Assembly: GCF_028830055.1 (NCBI RefSeq)
Contig: NZ_CP101655.1
Location: 1,680,880-1,744,879, forward strand
Length of the DNA: 64,000 nt
Reading direction: 5' to 3'
DNA from: Pseudomonas serboccidentalis
Lineage (GTDB): Bacteria > Pseudomonadota > Gammaproteobacteria > Pseudomonadales > Pseudomonadaceae
Both the position numbers and the translations under genes were made by a program. Below, piece after piece: positions 1 through 8,820 of this stretch. Under the pieces are notes generated by a model that was given only the letters and a program-made list of their open reading frames with translations, did no database searches and was not told the origin of the DNA. Every line of letters begins with the position of its first letter. The first letter of the stretch is position 1.

Positions 1-289
1 TTTGCCAGCCACTTCCAGCTCGATCCTTGAGCTCCACCAAGTACAAGGCGTCTTCGGTATTCAGCATGCAGTCACAGCGCTCCCGGCCTTTTTCCTCTCC
101 GTCTTTGATCACGCATTTGTCAATCGCGGTAAATACAACCGATCTTTGGAGGGGATTTACTACGGACGCTACCCATGTTGCCCGGTTTCCGGCGTCAACA
201 TAGGCTACGGGAAACTCTTGATCGTCACGTATTCCAAATTCGGCATCAGTAAACGGGCCTGTCTGGCAGCGAGTATCAAGAAAATTCAC
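1..289 (-). CDS. Partial gene: putative PD-(D/E)xK-like nuclease partner of the adjacent ATPase
   Basis: Seen: a minus-strand reading frame opens with GTG inside the stop of the ATPase gene (GTGA, 4-base overlap) and stays open for 96 codons to the window edge, so the C-terminus is missing. It begins MNFLDTRC. Near residues 74-91 there is an acidic residue followed by a hydrophobic strand and VELKDR, the spacing of a PD-(D/E)xK nuclease core (Asp, then Glu-x-Lys). The translational overlap says that it is co-expressed with the ATPase. Inference: effector of a two-gene ATPase plus nuclease system. The motif match is by eye and the rest of the fold cannot be checked here; it could also be an unrelated small accessory protein. 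Confidence 0.6.
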   Translation of the reverse strand, partial: MNFLDTRCQTGPFTDAEFGIRDDQEFPVAYVDAGNRATWVASVVNPLQRSVVFTAIDKCVIKDGEEKGRERCDCMLNTEDALYLVELKDRAGSGWQ

Positions 290-1524
290 CCTTTCAGCTC
301 CTCCTCAATATCGAGGAGTGCGTCAAATAGATCATTGCCTTCTTGCAAGGATCTGTTCAGAAAGTTGTCATCGGAAGGGATGCCATCAACTATCGGCAGC
401 GTCTTGATTGATCCGTTTTTTTCATCTGCTTGGTAAATTGCCAACTCATTGATGTCCACCAAAGCGTGTAAAGGGATAACCGTGGCAAGTTTAGGGAGGA
501 GGTCCTTATCGCGTTTTTTCTTGTGAATGCTGTCCTGCAGATGTTTGCCTTGTACGGCAATCGTCAAGTAATTAACCACATAGGGGCTATGGGTTGTCAT
601 CACTAGACGGTTGTTCTCTCCCTGATTATTGAACTGCAGAAGACTCTGCAAAACGCTCCATTGCGACTGCGGATAAAGATTTTGTTCCGGCTCTTCCACT
701 ATATTGATAAACGCTGACTTGTTGAATCTGGACGAGAGGGCGGAGAGAGCGATACGCCGCTGTTCCTCCGTCAGAGAATCGATAGAAAATATTTGTACGA
801 CCTCCTTTCTGAAGCGATCCAGTTCTTCGGCGCTCATGTTCTCCTGTCGCTCTTCACTGTGTACTTGAACAGCATTGGCCAGGTAATGGCTTACTAAATG
901 CAATGGCACAGCAGATTGAAATCCACTGGAGGCGTCGGCCAATCTGAGCTTGTAATCGGAGTCACGAATATTGAGGAGGTCGTTCAGTTTGTCGTATTCG
1001 AGTTCTGCCTGGTTGATAGGCAATAACAGAGTGCCCTTCATATTGGCTTTGGCTGCATCGAACTCAGTCAGAAATTCCTTAAGCGAGTCAGAGGATAATT
1101 TCAGCTCGCGAGGGTGTCTGACGTACGAGATGAAGTTGCGCTCAGCAGGCACATACATAATCTGAGGCAGATGGTAATTTCCGCCCTTCGAAGCAGTGAT
1201 ATGTAGCTGGCCCCGCAGGTAGCGAATGGAAAAGGCCTCACCTTCGTATTCGATCTCTGAGGAGTCAGAGATGTAGTGTTCTAGCCTGTGATAAGTCAAA
1301 AAGGGTTTGATGAATTTATTCTTTCGTTCAAACCATTTTTGTTCGTAATCCCCGCGCACCAAAGCCTTTTCTATCCACGAAAAGGTTGAGTACAGCTTGG
1401 CCAGCGTGCTTTTCCCGGAGCCCTGATTGCCCACGAATACGGTCACGCGTTTGAACTCTATCCAACCGTCATTCTCAACTCCATCGCGGATAGGGCCAAA
1501 ATGCTTGACGCGTAGTCGGGTCAT
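286..1524 (-). CDS. AAA/ABC-type ATPase (OLD/AAA_15-like), candidate defence ATPase
   Basis: About 412 residues. Seen: N-terminal LRVKHFGPI strand typical of SMC/RecF/OLD-like ATPases, Walker A GNQGSGKST (residues 32-40), a long helical middle, a signature-like segment around SSGFQSAVPL, Walker B FINIVEEPEQNLYP and a switch-His motif MTTHSPYVV. This is the layout of ATPases found in OLD, Septu, PARIS-like and similar anti-phage systems; no Toprim or other nuclease domain is fused at the C-terminus. An in-frame ATG exists further upstream, but the ATG at 1524 has GGAG at good spacing. The downstream gene overlaps by 4 bases. GC is lower than in the neighbouring housekeeping genes, consistent with an accessory locus. 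The biological role is inferred. Confidence 0.85.
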   Translation of the reverse strand: MTRLRVKHFGPIRDGVENDGWIEFKRVTVFVGNQGSGKSTLAKLYSTFSWIEKALVRGDYEQKWFERKNKFIKPFLTYHRLEHYISDSSEIEYEGEAFSIRYLRGQLHITASKGGNYHLPQIMYVPAERNFISYVRHPRELKLSSDSLKEFLTEFDAAKANMKGTLLLPINQAELEYDKLNDLLNIRDSDYKLRLADASSGFQSAVPLHLVSHYLANAVQVHSEERQENMSAEELDRFRKEVVQIFSIDSLTEEQRRIALSALSSRFNKSAFINIVEEPEQNLYPQSQWSVLQSLLQFNNQGENNRLVMTTHSPYVVNYLTIAVQGKHLQDSIHKKKRDKDLLPKLATVIPLHALVDINELAIYQADEKNGSIKTLPIVDGIPSDDNFLNRSLQEGNDLFDALLDIEEELKG

Positions 1525-1640
1525 TGAACACTCCATGAGAAATAGCTTGGCAGGTACAGCTGTGCAGCATATCAGGGCGTTAAGCAAACGGGAGGGGCAA
1601 ATGCGTGAAGCTTGCCGGCGGAACGTGCTTTTCTCCTAAG

Positions 1641-1674
1641 AATAAAAGCTCCGCCAATTCAAATCGGCGGAGTG
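1641..1674 (-). terminator. Intrinsic terminator of the exported NTF2-like gene
   Basis: Read on the minus strand, CTCCGCC and GGCGGAG form a 7-bp stem around an AT loop, followed by CTTTTATTCTT. It lies just past the stop of the gene ending at 1686. Confidence 0.7.
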
Positions 1675-1685
1675 CTACACATCAG

Positions 1686-2117
1686 TCAGAATTTGTACGC
1701 CTGTCTCCCGACCAGCAACCACGTTCCTTGCTGCTTCTGCCAGATCTGGAAATTCTCGATCTCCGTCGGTACCACCTCCGTGCCTTTCAGTGCCTGCGCC
1801 GAAAAATGATGACGCACCAGTGCGGTGTCACCAGAAAGGGTGATGGTCTGGTTCTGCATTTCAAGTGTCTTGAATGCACTTTTGCCTGTTTCGATGTCGG
1901 CGATGAACGCTTTTTTGTCCTGGATCTTGCCGTTGGAGTGGCCGTAGGTCAGGTTGTCGGCCGTCAGGGCGTTCAACTCGGGGATGTTTTTGTGCAGCAT
2001 CGCCTGGGTCAGATGATCGACCGCTTGGGCGACATCTTTTTCTGCCGGGGCAGGGGCAGCCATGGTGTAACCGCAGAAGGTGCAGAGAAATCCGATCAGA
2101 AGTCGGGTCCTGGTCAT
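1686..2117 (-). CDS. Exported NTF2-like (DUF4440/SnoaL fold) protein
   Basis: 143 residues with a Sec signal peptide (positive N-terminus, hydrophobic core, cleavage near GYTMA-AP). The mature part has the cone-shaped NTF2 pattern: an N-terminal helix (VAQAVDHLTQAMLHKN), short strands, then alternating strands ending in a Trp-containing strand (TWLLVGRQ). Members bind small ligands or act as simple enzymes; the sequence alone gives no substrate. It stands alone with its own terminator and is predicted periplasmic. Confidence 0.8.
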   Translation of the reverse strand: MTRTRLLIGFLCTFCGYTMAAPAPAEKDVAQAVDHLTQAMLHKNIPELNALTADNLTYGHSNGKIQDKKAFIADIETGKSAFKTLEMQNQTITLSGDTALVRHHFSAQALKGTEVVPTEIENFQIWQKQQGTWLLVGRQAYKF

Positions 2118-2652
2118 GGGGCTGTTTCCTTGTAGTTATGGGGTTGATGACTGATCACCTGACTGCTCATCATCGGTCATCGTACAACGTAGCAGGTTTT
2201 GGTTTGTTCAGGCAGCCGTTCCAGGCTTTCCGTCACAAGGGCGCTAAAGTGGAAAGGTTAAAAGGCTTCAATCAGAGTCTCACCGGATCATGTTCGGCCT
2301 TTGGCAGCCGATAAGACCCAGAGCAGAAAAAGACTCTCAAGTCGGGAACAGACGCGCGGGTTTGCCCTGACGTGATATTCTTCGCGCCAACTTGGTTTGA
2401 CCTTATTCGGTTTGCCTGCCTTTGGGGCGGGCTGACGGAATCCCTGTCGCTCAAGTAGCTGAAGCCAATAATGATAAGAAGTCAGTTCAGAAGGGACATT
2501 AACTGAGGTCGATGCGGTACATCGGCCTTGTGTGCCCACCCGTCAAAATTGCAGTGTGAAGGTGCCCGCGACCCTGGCCTGAGTGTCGCGACAAAAGGCC
2601 CTCATACCCACAACAGCGGCGGGCGGAAGGCGTTTTATCATAGGTGCAACGG
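2118..2652. other. 535-bp intergenic region upstream of mqo
   Basis: No supportable gene. Short minus-strand frames (about 60-83 codons between 2272 and 2539) lack good ribosome sites and coherent composition, and may be decayed sequence. The region must hold the promoters of the NTF2-like gene and of mqo; I could not pin down -35/-10 boxes with confidence. Confidence 0.4.
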
Positions 2653-4299
2653 ATGTTTAAGAAAGTGAACACAGCCTTGCTGGGGCTGGCTTTGGCGATG
2701 GGGATGTCGTCTGCCAATGCTGCAGAAGCAAAGAAAGTCGACGTTCTGCTGATCGGCGGCGGCATCATGAGCACCACCCTGGGTGTGTGGATCAATGAGC
2801 TGGAACCGAGCTGGTCGATGCAAATGGTCGAGCGCCTCGATGGCGTCGCCCTGGAAAGCTCCAACGGCTGGAACAACGCCGGTACCGGTCACTCCGCTCT
2901 GGCCGAGCTGAACTACACCCCGGAAGACGACAAGGGCAACGTGACGATCCCGAAAGCCGTCGAGATCAACGAAGCGTTCCAGGTGTCCCGTCAGTTCTGG
3001 GCCTGGCAGGTTCAGCAAGGCGTTCTGAAGAACCCTCGTTCGTTCATCAACACCACGCCGCACATGAGTTTCGTGTGGGGTGATGACAACATCAAGTTCC
3101 TGAAAAAGCGCTACGAAGCCCTGCAGGCGAGCCCGCTGTTCGCCGGCATGCAGTACTCCGAAGACCCGGCTGTGATCAAGAAGTGGGTCCCGCTGATGAT
3201 GGAAGGGCGTGACCCGAACCAGAAAATCGCGGCCACCTGGAGCCCGCTGGGTACCGACATGAACTTCGGTGAAATCACCCGCCAGTTCGCCGGTTACCTG
3301 CAGACCAAGCCTAACTTCGACCTGAAGCTGTCGAGTGAAGTCGAAGACATCACCAAGAACGCCGACGGCACCTGGCGCGTCAGCTACAAAAACCTGAAAG
3401 ACGGCACCAAGACCGAAACCGACGCCAAGTTCGTGTTCATCGGCGCCGGTGGCGGCGCTCTGCACCTGCTGCAGAAGTCCGGCATTCCTGAAGCCAAGGA
3501 ATACGCTGGCTTCCCGGTCGGCGGCTCGTTCCTGGTGACCGATAACCCGGCCATCGCCGAGCAGCACCTGGCCAAGGCCTACGGTAAAGCTTCGGTGGGC
3601 GCACCGCCGATGTCGGTTCCGCACCTGGACACCCGTGTCCTGGACGGCAAGCGCGTCATCCTGTTTGGCCCATTCGCGACCTTCAGCACCAAGTTCCTGA
3701 AAGAAGGCTCGTACCTGGACCTGTTGACCAGCACCACCACCCACAACATCTGGCCGATGACCAAGGTCGGCATCAAGGAATACCCGCTGGTCGAGTACCT
3801 GGCCGGTCAACTGATGCTGTCGGATGAAGACCGTCTGAACGCGCTGAAGGAATACTTCCCGAACGCCAAAGCCGAAGACTGGCGCCTGTGGCAAGCCGGC
3901 CAACGCGTGCAGATCATCAAGCGTGATGAAGCCGCTGGCGGCGTGCTGAAACTGGGCACCGAAATCGTTGCCGCACAAGACGGCTCCATCGCCGGTCTGC
4001 TGGGCGCATCGCCAGGCGCATCGACCGCTGCACCGATCATGCTGAGCGTGCTGCAGAAAGTCTTCAAAGACAAAGTCGCGACCCCTGAGTGGCAAGCCAA
4101 GCTGCACCAGATCGTTCCAAGCTACGGCACCCAGCTGAACAACGATCCGGCCAAAGTGGCACAAGAGTGGGCGTACACCGCCAAGATCCTCGAACTGCCA
4201 ACCCCTCCGGTGATTGGTCAGGCTGTTGCTCCGGCAGCACCTGCAGCTGAAAAAGCTGAAGCGCCGAAGGAAAACGCTGCACGTGACATGGCCCTGTAA
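2653..4299 (+). CDS. mqo: Malate:quinone oxidoreductase
   Basis: Membrane-associated FAD enzyme oxidising malate to oxaloacetate and passing electrons to quinone, bypassing NAD malate dehydrogenase in the TCA cycle. Seen: Rossmann motif [16 protein letters not shown], the Mqo-typical [20 protein letters not shown] stretch, and a late [14 protein letters not shown] segment. About 548 residues. The N-terminus has a signal-like stretch ([17 protein letters not shown]...ANA) absent from classical Mqo, and the C-terminus an Ala/Pro/Glu-rich tail. The frame extends to a GTG at 2644, but ATG 2653 has AGGTG six bases upstream and gives the complete signal. It is followed by a strong terminator. Confidence 0.95.
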   Translation: MFKKVNTALLGLALAMGMSSANAAEAKKVDVLLIGGGIMSTTLGVWINELEPSWSMQMVERLDGVALESSNGWNNAGTGHSALAELNYTPEDDKGNVTIPKAVEINEAFQVSRQFWAWQVQQGVLKNPRSFINTTPHMSFVWGDDNIKFLKKRYEALQASPLFAGMQYSEDPAVIKKWVPLMMEGRDPNQKIAATWSPLGTDMNFGEITRQFAGYLQTKPNFDLKLSSEVEDITKNADGTWRVSYKNLKDGTKTETDAKFVFIGAGGGALHLLQKSGIPEAKEYAGFPVGGSFLVTDNPAIAEQHLAKAYGKASVGAPPMSVPHLDTRVLDGKRVILFGPFATFSTKFLKEGSYLDLLTSTTTHNIWPMTKVGIKEYPLVEYLAGQLMLSDEDRLNALKEYFPNAKAEDWRLWQAGQRVQIIKRDEAAGGVLKLGTEIVAAQDGSIAGLLGASPGASTAAPIMLSVLQKVFKDKVATPEWQAKLHQIVPSYGTQLNNDPAKVAQEWAYTAKILELPTPPVIGQAVAPAAPAAEKAEAPKENAARDMAL

Positions 4300-4316
4300 C
4301 TAGACGCCAGACACAC

Positions 4317-4357
4317 AAAAGCCCACTGAACCGGTAACGGTCAGTGGGCTTTTTTTT
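4317..4357 (+). terminator. Intrinsic terminator after mqo (first copy)
   Basis: AAAAGCCCACTGA / TCAGTGGGC stem followed by eight T. A near-identical hairpin recurs at 4872-4914. Confidence 0.9.
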
Positions 4358-4424
4358 GAGCAGTACAAATCGGAGTCGACCTGCCAATTCACCCGTTCGA
4401 GGGTGTCTCCTATCGGTTTTTGTC

Positions 4425-4683
4425 TCACGAGGCATTGATCGTACGCGCGATCAGTATCTGATGGTCTTTATGGATAGATAGGATCGTGCATATGCCACTG
4501 TGAATATATTGCGTCTCTGCCAGTGCTATTGCCCCTGTCTTTTTTACAAGCTTCACAAATACAGTTGCATCTGTGCAGCTGAGGTAATGGGCTGCGATTG
4601 AATTCATTTGGGGCACCCGGGCTGAGGATAGGTTTTGGTACGCCTGACTCATGTCTGTTGCCAACTTGGTCTTTGAATTCCAT
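4425..4683 (-). pseudogene. Low-GC hypothetical gene, possibly frameshifted
   Basis: Seen: a strong ribosome site (AAGGAG, about 8 bases before an ATG at 4683) starts a frame MEFKDQVG..., while an overlapping frame in the next phase (from about 4664, ATDMSQAYQNLSS...) looks more protein-like and runs to 4425. Removing one G near codon 8 would join the two as MEFKDQVATDMSQAYQ and so on. I do not recognise a family. AT-rich compared with both sides and bracketed by two copies of the same terminator. It may be a decayed small gene, or either frame alone may be real. Confidence 0.35.
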
Positions 4684-4871
4684 TTTCATCTCTCCTTGCG
4701 TATAGGAATTTAGCATCTCCCGGGAACCCGCATACCAGCGAATTTCCCAATGATTGAACCTCAGGTTAATTATTTTTTCTCTTTCGTTCACCTGTAAAAT
4801 CTGACAGGTTTTTATAATTTTTCTTCATTTCCTAATTACAAATGAAGGATATCGAATATAAGATTTTTCAT

Positions 4872-4914
4872 TAAAAAGCCCACTGAGCCTGGAACGGTCA
4901 GTGGGCTTTTTTTG
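4872..4914 (+). terminator. Second copy of the mqo-type terminator
   Basis: AAAAAGCCCACTGA ... TCAGTGGGCTTTTTTT, nearly the same stem as at 4317-4357. The A-run before the stem also allows it to work on the minus strand. Confidence 0.8.
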
Positions 4915-4955
4915 TGTCGCCATTTTGATTGGAACTGCCAGCGATCTGTTTTTGA

Positions 4956-4995
4956 AGATCAAAGTCAAAAGATCGCAGCCTGCGGCAGCTCCTAC
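4956..4995. repeat. REP class A, single copy
   Basis: GATCAAAGTC...GATCGCAGCCTGCGGCAGCTCCTAC, one arm of the class A palindrome found in pairs elsewhere in this window. Confidence 0.8.
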
Positions 4996-5423
4996 AAAGG
5001 TTTCGCTTTCGCTAGATAGGCGCCGAGACGCCGCCCCATTTCTTCCCCCAGCGCTTGCAAGCCGCTCAGCGGGCGCACCATCACTTCAAACTCGACAATC
5101 TTCCCGCGCTCATCAAAGCGAATCATGTCGACGCCCTTGAGTTCTTTCGAGCCGACTTTCGCGCTGAATTCCAGAATCACGTTCAAGCCATCGGCAGTCG
5201 CCAGTTCGCGGTGATATTTGAAGTCTTCGAACACGTTGAACACCGTGTTGAGGATCATCGTCACTACCTGTGCGCCGGGGTAGGGCGTGTGGGCCATGGG
5301 CGAGCGGAACAGCGCGTTCGGGTCGAGCAACTCGGGCAGGGCCTTGAGGTTGCCGGTGCGGATCATTTCGTGCCAGCGCTGCAGGGATTCGGCGGCGTTG
5401 GGGTGCAGGTTCAGTTCGGACAT
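4992..5423 (-). CDS. SnoaL/NTF2-like cytoplasmic protein
   Basis: 143 residues, no signal peptide. N-terminal helix NAAESLQRWHEMIRTGN, then ALPELLDPNALFRSP, and strands including ELKGVDMIRFDERGKIVEFEVMVRP, the standard SnoaL-like order in which a pocket is closed by the last strands. It resembles small ketosteroid-isomerase-like proteins of unknown substrate. The start at 5423 has AGGAG with suitable spacing; 13 extra upstream codons are possible but unlikely. Its stop abuts a REP arm. Confidence 0.8.
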   Translation of the reverse strand: MSELNLHPNAAESLQRWHEMIRTGNLKALPELLDPNALFRSPMAHTPYPGAQVVTMILNTVFNVFEDFKYHRELATADGLNVILEFSAKVGSKELKGVDMIRFDERGKIVEFEVMVRPLSGLQALGEEMGRRLGAYLAKAKPL

Positions 5424-5689
5424 GGGCCACTCCTGGGATTGTTGTTCTTCACGCGACGGCAATGACTCTAGATCAAAGCGGCCGAGGGCGAACCTTTGTG
5501 GGGCGATCTGAATACCGGGTCATGGCCGGAGCAGATCAGATTGGCATCTGATCCGTATTTTTCTGTTGAATCTGCCTCTGTTACCGGTTCAGTCAGGCGC
5601 TCAAAATACCCCTGCAGTTCGGTTTCCTGCGGCAGTCCTTCATCCCGAAGCGCCCGGTGCACCGCAAGCTCAGCATTGAGGAGAGCAGC

Positions 5690-5773
5690 ATGAACAAGAT
5701 GGCGATTTTCCTGGGTGGGTTTCTGACATTGACCATTCTGATCGGAATGCTCGCGACGATTTCCCCGGTCTGA
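5690..5773 (+). CDS. 27-residue membrane peptide
   Basis: MNKMAIFLGG..., one predicted transmembrane helix spanning nearly the whole peptide, ending ATISPV. GAGGAG lies about 6 bases before the ATG. Very short, but the ribosome site, hydrophobic composition and clean stop argue for a real small membrane protein. Function unknown. Confidence 0.6.
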   Translation: MNKMAIFLGGFLTLTILIGMLATISPV

Positions 5774-5939
5774 CCCCCGGCCGTTCCAACACCGACCTCC
5801 GGCGCCCTTTTTTTGTGGAAGGGCGCGTCTGTTTCTGCTGCTTTGTCATTTCTCGCATCACACTGCACTGGTGCCCACCTGCGAACTGAACTAAACCGGG
5901 ATATCCAATCCCGGGAATGTTCACTGTGCCTGATCTGTC

Positions 5940-7151
5940 ATGGACTCGTTGATCAACGCCGCCGGCCGCGCGCTTGCGGCGGGTGATCCGCTGGCCGCAC
6001 TTAAGCTTGTCGCCCTGCGCGAAGACCCGCCTGCGCTGGCCCTGCGTGGTATTGCCATGGCTCAGCTCGGGGATTTGTCCCGGGCCAGGGCGTTGCTGCA
6101 GCGGGGGGTCAAGGCGTTCGGCGCCAATGAGCCGTTGTCGCGGGCGCGCTGTGTGGTGGCCGAGGCTGAAGTGGCGCTGGCGACGCGGGATCTGGGCTGG
6201 CCGGTGAAAGCGCTGGAGGCCGCGCGGCGAGTCTTGCTTGATCACGCCGATCACCTGAATGCGGCGCACGCCCGGTATTTGCAGATCCGTCGTTTGCTGC
6301 TGATCGGTCAGCTCGATGCGGCGCAGGCGCTGCTCGCGGAGCTGGATCCCGCGCCGTGGCCTCCGTCGTTGCGCGCCGTCCACGAGTTGCTGACAGCAGG
6401 GATCGCGCTGCGTCAGGTGCAGGCGCACACGGCGCGGGCGGCGCTGGAACGTGCGCAACGGGCGGCGCAGCAGGCCGCTATTCCAGCGCTGACGGCAGAA
6501 ATCGAACATGCCCTGCAAATGCTCGATGCTCCAGCGGCGCGATTGATCATTTCTGGCCAGTCTCAAACAGTGACGCTTGCGCAGGTTGAAGCGCTGCTCG
6601 CCTCGTCGACGCTGGTGGTCGACGCCTGTCGCTACAGCGTGCGCGGCGCCGGGATGACAGTGGCGTTGGCGACCCGGCCGGTGCTGTTCAGTCTGCTGCG
6701 GATGCTGGCTCAGGCGTGGCCGGCGGATGTGCCGAGAGACGCGCTGATCGCCCAGGCGTTTCGCTTGAAACTGAGTGACGATTCCCATCGTGCACGCCTG
6801 CGGGTGGAGATCGGCCGGTTGCGTTCGGCGTTGCAGCCGCTGGCGCGGATCGTCGCGACCGCGCGCGGTTTTGCCCTGGCGGCCGATGACGTGGCGTTGC
6901 TCACTTTGCCGGTCGAGGACAAACACGCCGCGCTGCTGGCCTTGCTCGCCGATGGCGAAGCCTGGTCAAGTTCGGCGCTGGCCCTGGCGTTGGGCAGCAG
7001 CCAGCGGCAAGTGCAGCGCTCACTGGAAGCGCTGGCGCTGGCGGAAAAGGTGCAGTGGTTTGGCGTCGGCCGTGCGCGGCGCTGGACCACGCCGCCGGTG
7101 CCGGGTTTCGCGACGATCTTGTTACTCCCGGTGGCGTTGGGCAATGGTTAG
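5940..7151 (+). CDS. TPR-like regulator with C-terminal winged-helix domain
   Basis: 403 residues. The N-terminal half is Ala/Leu-rich helical repeat (ALALRGIAMAQLGDLSRARALLQRG and similar, residues 1-190), like a TPR solenoid. Residues about 225-320 fit a winged-helix DNA-binding domain (VLFSLLRMLAQAWPADVPRDALIAQAF ... RLRVEIGRLRSAL, similar to the OmpR/SARP-type C-terminal domain), followed by a second small HTH-like region (SALALALGSSQRQVQRSLEAL). Probably a cytoplasmic transcription regulator; the next gene is only 41 bp downstream on the same strand. The start has no strong Shine-Dalgarno. Confidence 0.75.
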   Translation: MDSLINAAGRALAAGDPLAALKLVALREDPPALALRGIAMAQLGDLSRARALLQRGVKAFGANEPLSRARCVVAEAEVALATRDLGWPVKALEAARRVLLDHADHLNAAHARYLQIRRLLLIGQLDAAQALLAELDPAPWPPSLRAVHELLTAGIALRQVQAHTARAALERAQRAAQQAAIPALTAEIEHALQMLDAPAARLIISGQSQTVTLAQVEALLASSTLVVDACRYSVRGAGMTVALATRPVLFSLLRMLAQAWPADVPRDALIAQAFRLKLSDDSHRARLRVEIGRLRSALQPLARIVATARGFALAADDVALLTLPVEDKHAALLALLADGEAWSSSALALALGSSQRQVQRSLEALALAEKVQWFGVGRARRWTTPPVPGFATILLLPVALGNG

Positions 7152-7192
7152 GCTGGACTCACTCAGACTCACCCACCAGCGAGGAAGGCATC

Positions 7193-7825
7193 ATGAAACA
7201 GGCAAAGGCAGAAATCCTTCGTGAGTACGGCCCGTTCGAAGGCGTCGAACGTGTCCACGGCGTGACCTTCGATGGCCAGCAAGTGTGGTTCGCCAGCGAC
7301 GGCCAGCTCAATGCGCTGGACCCGGCCAGCGGTGAAACCGTGCGCACGCTCAAGGTCGGCGCCGACGCCGGCACCGCGTTCGACGGCCAGCATCTGTTCC
7401 AGATCGCGGACAGCCGCATCCAGAAAATCGACCCGGCCACCGGTCGTGTGCTCAGTACCCTCCCGGCGCCGGGCGGCGGTAACGATTCGGGGATGGCCTG
7501 GGCCGAAGGCTCGCTGTGGATCGGCCAGTATCGCGAGCGCAAGATCTATCAGGTCGATCCGGAGACCGGCGAGGTTTTGCGCACGCTGACGTCAGACCGT
7601 TTTGTCACCGGGGTGACCTGGGTTGACGGTGCGTTGTGGCATGGCACCTGGGAGGGTGATGAAAGTGAATTGCGTCGGGTCGATCCGCAAGATGGCGAGG
7701 TGCTGGAAAGCCTGATGATGCCCGCAGGGATCGGCGTTTCCGGGTTGGAAGCGGATGGCGGTGAGCGGTTTTATTGCGGCGGCGGGGGGAGTGGGCGATT
7801 GCGGGCGGTGCGTCGGCCCAAGTGA
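7193..7825 (+). CDS. Beta-propeller (glutamine-cyclotransferase-like/PQQ-like repeat) protein
   Basis: 210 residues made of about five repeats of the form V(W/L)xxDxxLxxLDPxTGxVLRTL (for example GQLNALDPASGETVRTL and KIYQVDPETGEVLRTL). That is one propeller blade per repeat, as in glutaminyl-peptide cyclotransferase-like and PQQ-like proteins. No signal peptide, so cytoplasmic. GAGGAAGG precedes the ATG. It lies 41 bp after the regulator gene and may be co-transcribed. No catalytic residues can be assigned. Confidence 0.7.
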   Translation: MKQAKAEILREYGPFEGVERVHGVTFDGQQVWFASDGQLNALDPASGETVRTLKVGADAGTAFDGQHLFQIADSRIQKIDPATGRVLSTLPAPGGGNDSGMAWAEGSLWIGQYRERKIYQVDPETGEVLRTLTSDRFVTGVTWVDGALWHGTWEGDESELRRVDPQDGEVLESLMMPAGIGVSGLEADGGERFYCGGGGSGRLRAVRRPK

Positions 7826-7840
7826 TTGATGGTGTTTGTG

Positions 7841-7926
7841 CTGGCCCTTTCGCGAGCAGGCTCGCACATTTTCACCGGTTAACGCTGAACCAATGTGGGA
7901 GCGAGCTTGCTCGCGAAAGGGCCAGT
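7841..7926. repeat. REP class D inverted pair (BIME)
   Basis: CTGGCCCTTTCGCGAGCAGG ... GAGCGAGCTTGCTCGCGAAAGGGCCAG, two inverted arms between convergent genes. Confidence 0.85.
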
Positions 7927-7953
7927 AGCTCCAGTGAAAATCTCCCAGGCGAA

Positions 7954-8820
7954 TCAAGGCGCGCCAAACACCATCGTCCAGTAAACCCCCTCATCACTGC
8001 GCGCCTCACTGGCAAACCCGGCGCCGACCTGAGTGAACATCGGGTTCATCAGGTTGGCGCAATGCCCGGGGCTGGCCAGCCACCCGGCCATCGCCTTGCC
8101 CGGTGAACTCTGGCCGGCGGCGATGTTTTCGCCGATCTGCCGACCCCGATAACCCGCCGCCCGGGCGCGATCCGCCGGCATGTCGCCGTCCGGGTCACGG
8201 TGGGCGAAATAGTTGCCGTAGGCCATGGCCTTGCTGTGCCCCTGTGCGGCGGCGCCCAGTGCCGGGTTCCAGCTCAAGGGGCGGGCGGCGGCGAAACGCT
8301 GGCGTCCGCACATCCGTGGGCGTGCCCGGGCGGCGTTGACCTCGGCGAGCAGGGCTTTACCGACGCTGCGGTTGTCGCCGACACGACTGTCGAGCACCGG
8401 TTGCGCCAGCACCACTTGCCATTCACCCCGGGAACGGCTGATGCCGATGTCGGCGTATTGGGCGTCAAGCAGTGCGCCACAATAACGGTCTTGCAGCCTG
8501 TCGAATGCCTCATCGGCGTCTTCGGCGCCGACAATACGGATGCTGCGCACGGCCACGGCCGAATACCCGGACGATTTGAGCGTCTCGCGCAATCCGCCGC
8601 CGTAGCCATAGCCGATCGGCAGTGCCAGATTCGATTTCAACGCCAGGGGCGCCAGACGTTGTGCCGGACGCCGGTCGCAACGTTGCGGGTGGGCGCGGTA
8701 GTCGTTGATGGCGGCCACCAGTTGCCGCTCTTCACTGGCGTGGGCGGTCTCGGTGAAAAGCGGGGTAAGGATCAGCAGGCACAGCGATACGAAGCGTGTT
8801 GAGCGAACGGCATGGCGCAT
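7954..8820 (-). CDS. Exported CAP-domain (SCP/PR-1-like) protein
   Basis: 288 residues with a signal peptide (LCLLILTPLFTETAHA). The C-terminal 130 residues are a CAP domain: LLAEVNAARARPRMCG, LSWNPALGAAAQGHSKAMA, YFAHRDPDG, GENIAAGQ, MAGWLASPGHCANLMNP and a final strand with VYWTMVFG. The paired His and the SPGHC segment are the family cavity residues. The N-terminal half repeats the pattern weakly (LVAAINDYRAHPQRC), so a degenerate first CAP module is likely. Predicted periplasmic; function unknown. Confidence 0.85.
   Translation of the reverse strand: MRHAVRSTRFVSLCLLILTPLFTETAHASEERQLVAAINDYRAHPQRCDRRPAQRLAPLALKSNLALPIGYGYGGGLRETLKSSGYSAVAVRSIRIVGAEDADEAFDRLQDRYCGALLDAQYADIGISRSRGEWQVVLAQPVLDSRVGDNRSVGKALLAEVNAARARPRMCGRQRFAAARPLSWNPALGAAAQGHSKAMAYGNYFAHRDPDGDMPADRARAAGYRGRQIGENIAAGQSSPGKAMAGWLASPGHCANLMNPMFTQVGAGFASEARSDEGVYWTMVFGAP

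Noticed and set aside
2638..4164. Long open frames antisense to mqo, paoABC, puuA, puuC and other high-GC genes
   Set aside because: They are mirror frames produced by third-position GC bias; compositions are Arg/His/Gln-rich and no domains are visible.
4425..4683. Resemblance of the AT-rich ORF to RebB-type R-body proteins
   Set aside because: Only a vague pattern of small residues; no conserved segment, and no other reb genes nearby.
5797..5828. Terminator after the 27-residue peptide (GGCGCCCTTTTTTT)
   Set aside because: The T run lies in the loop of a GCGCCC/GGGCGC pairing rather than after a stem, so the call is not secure.
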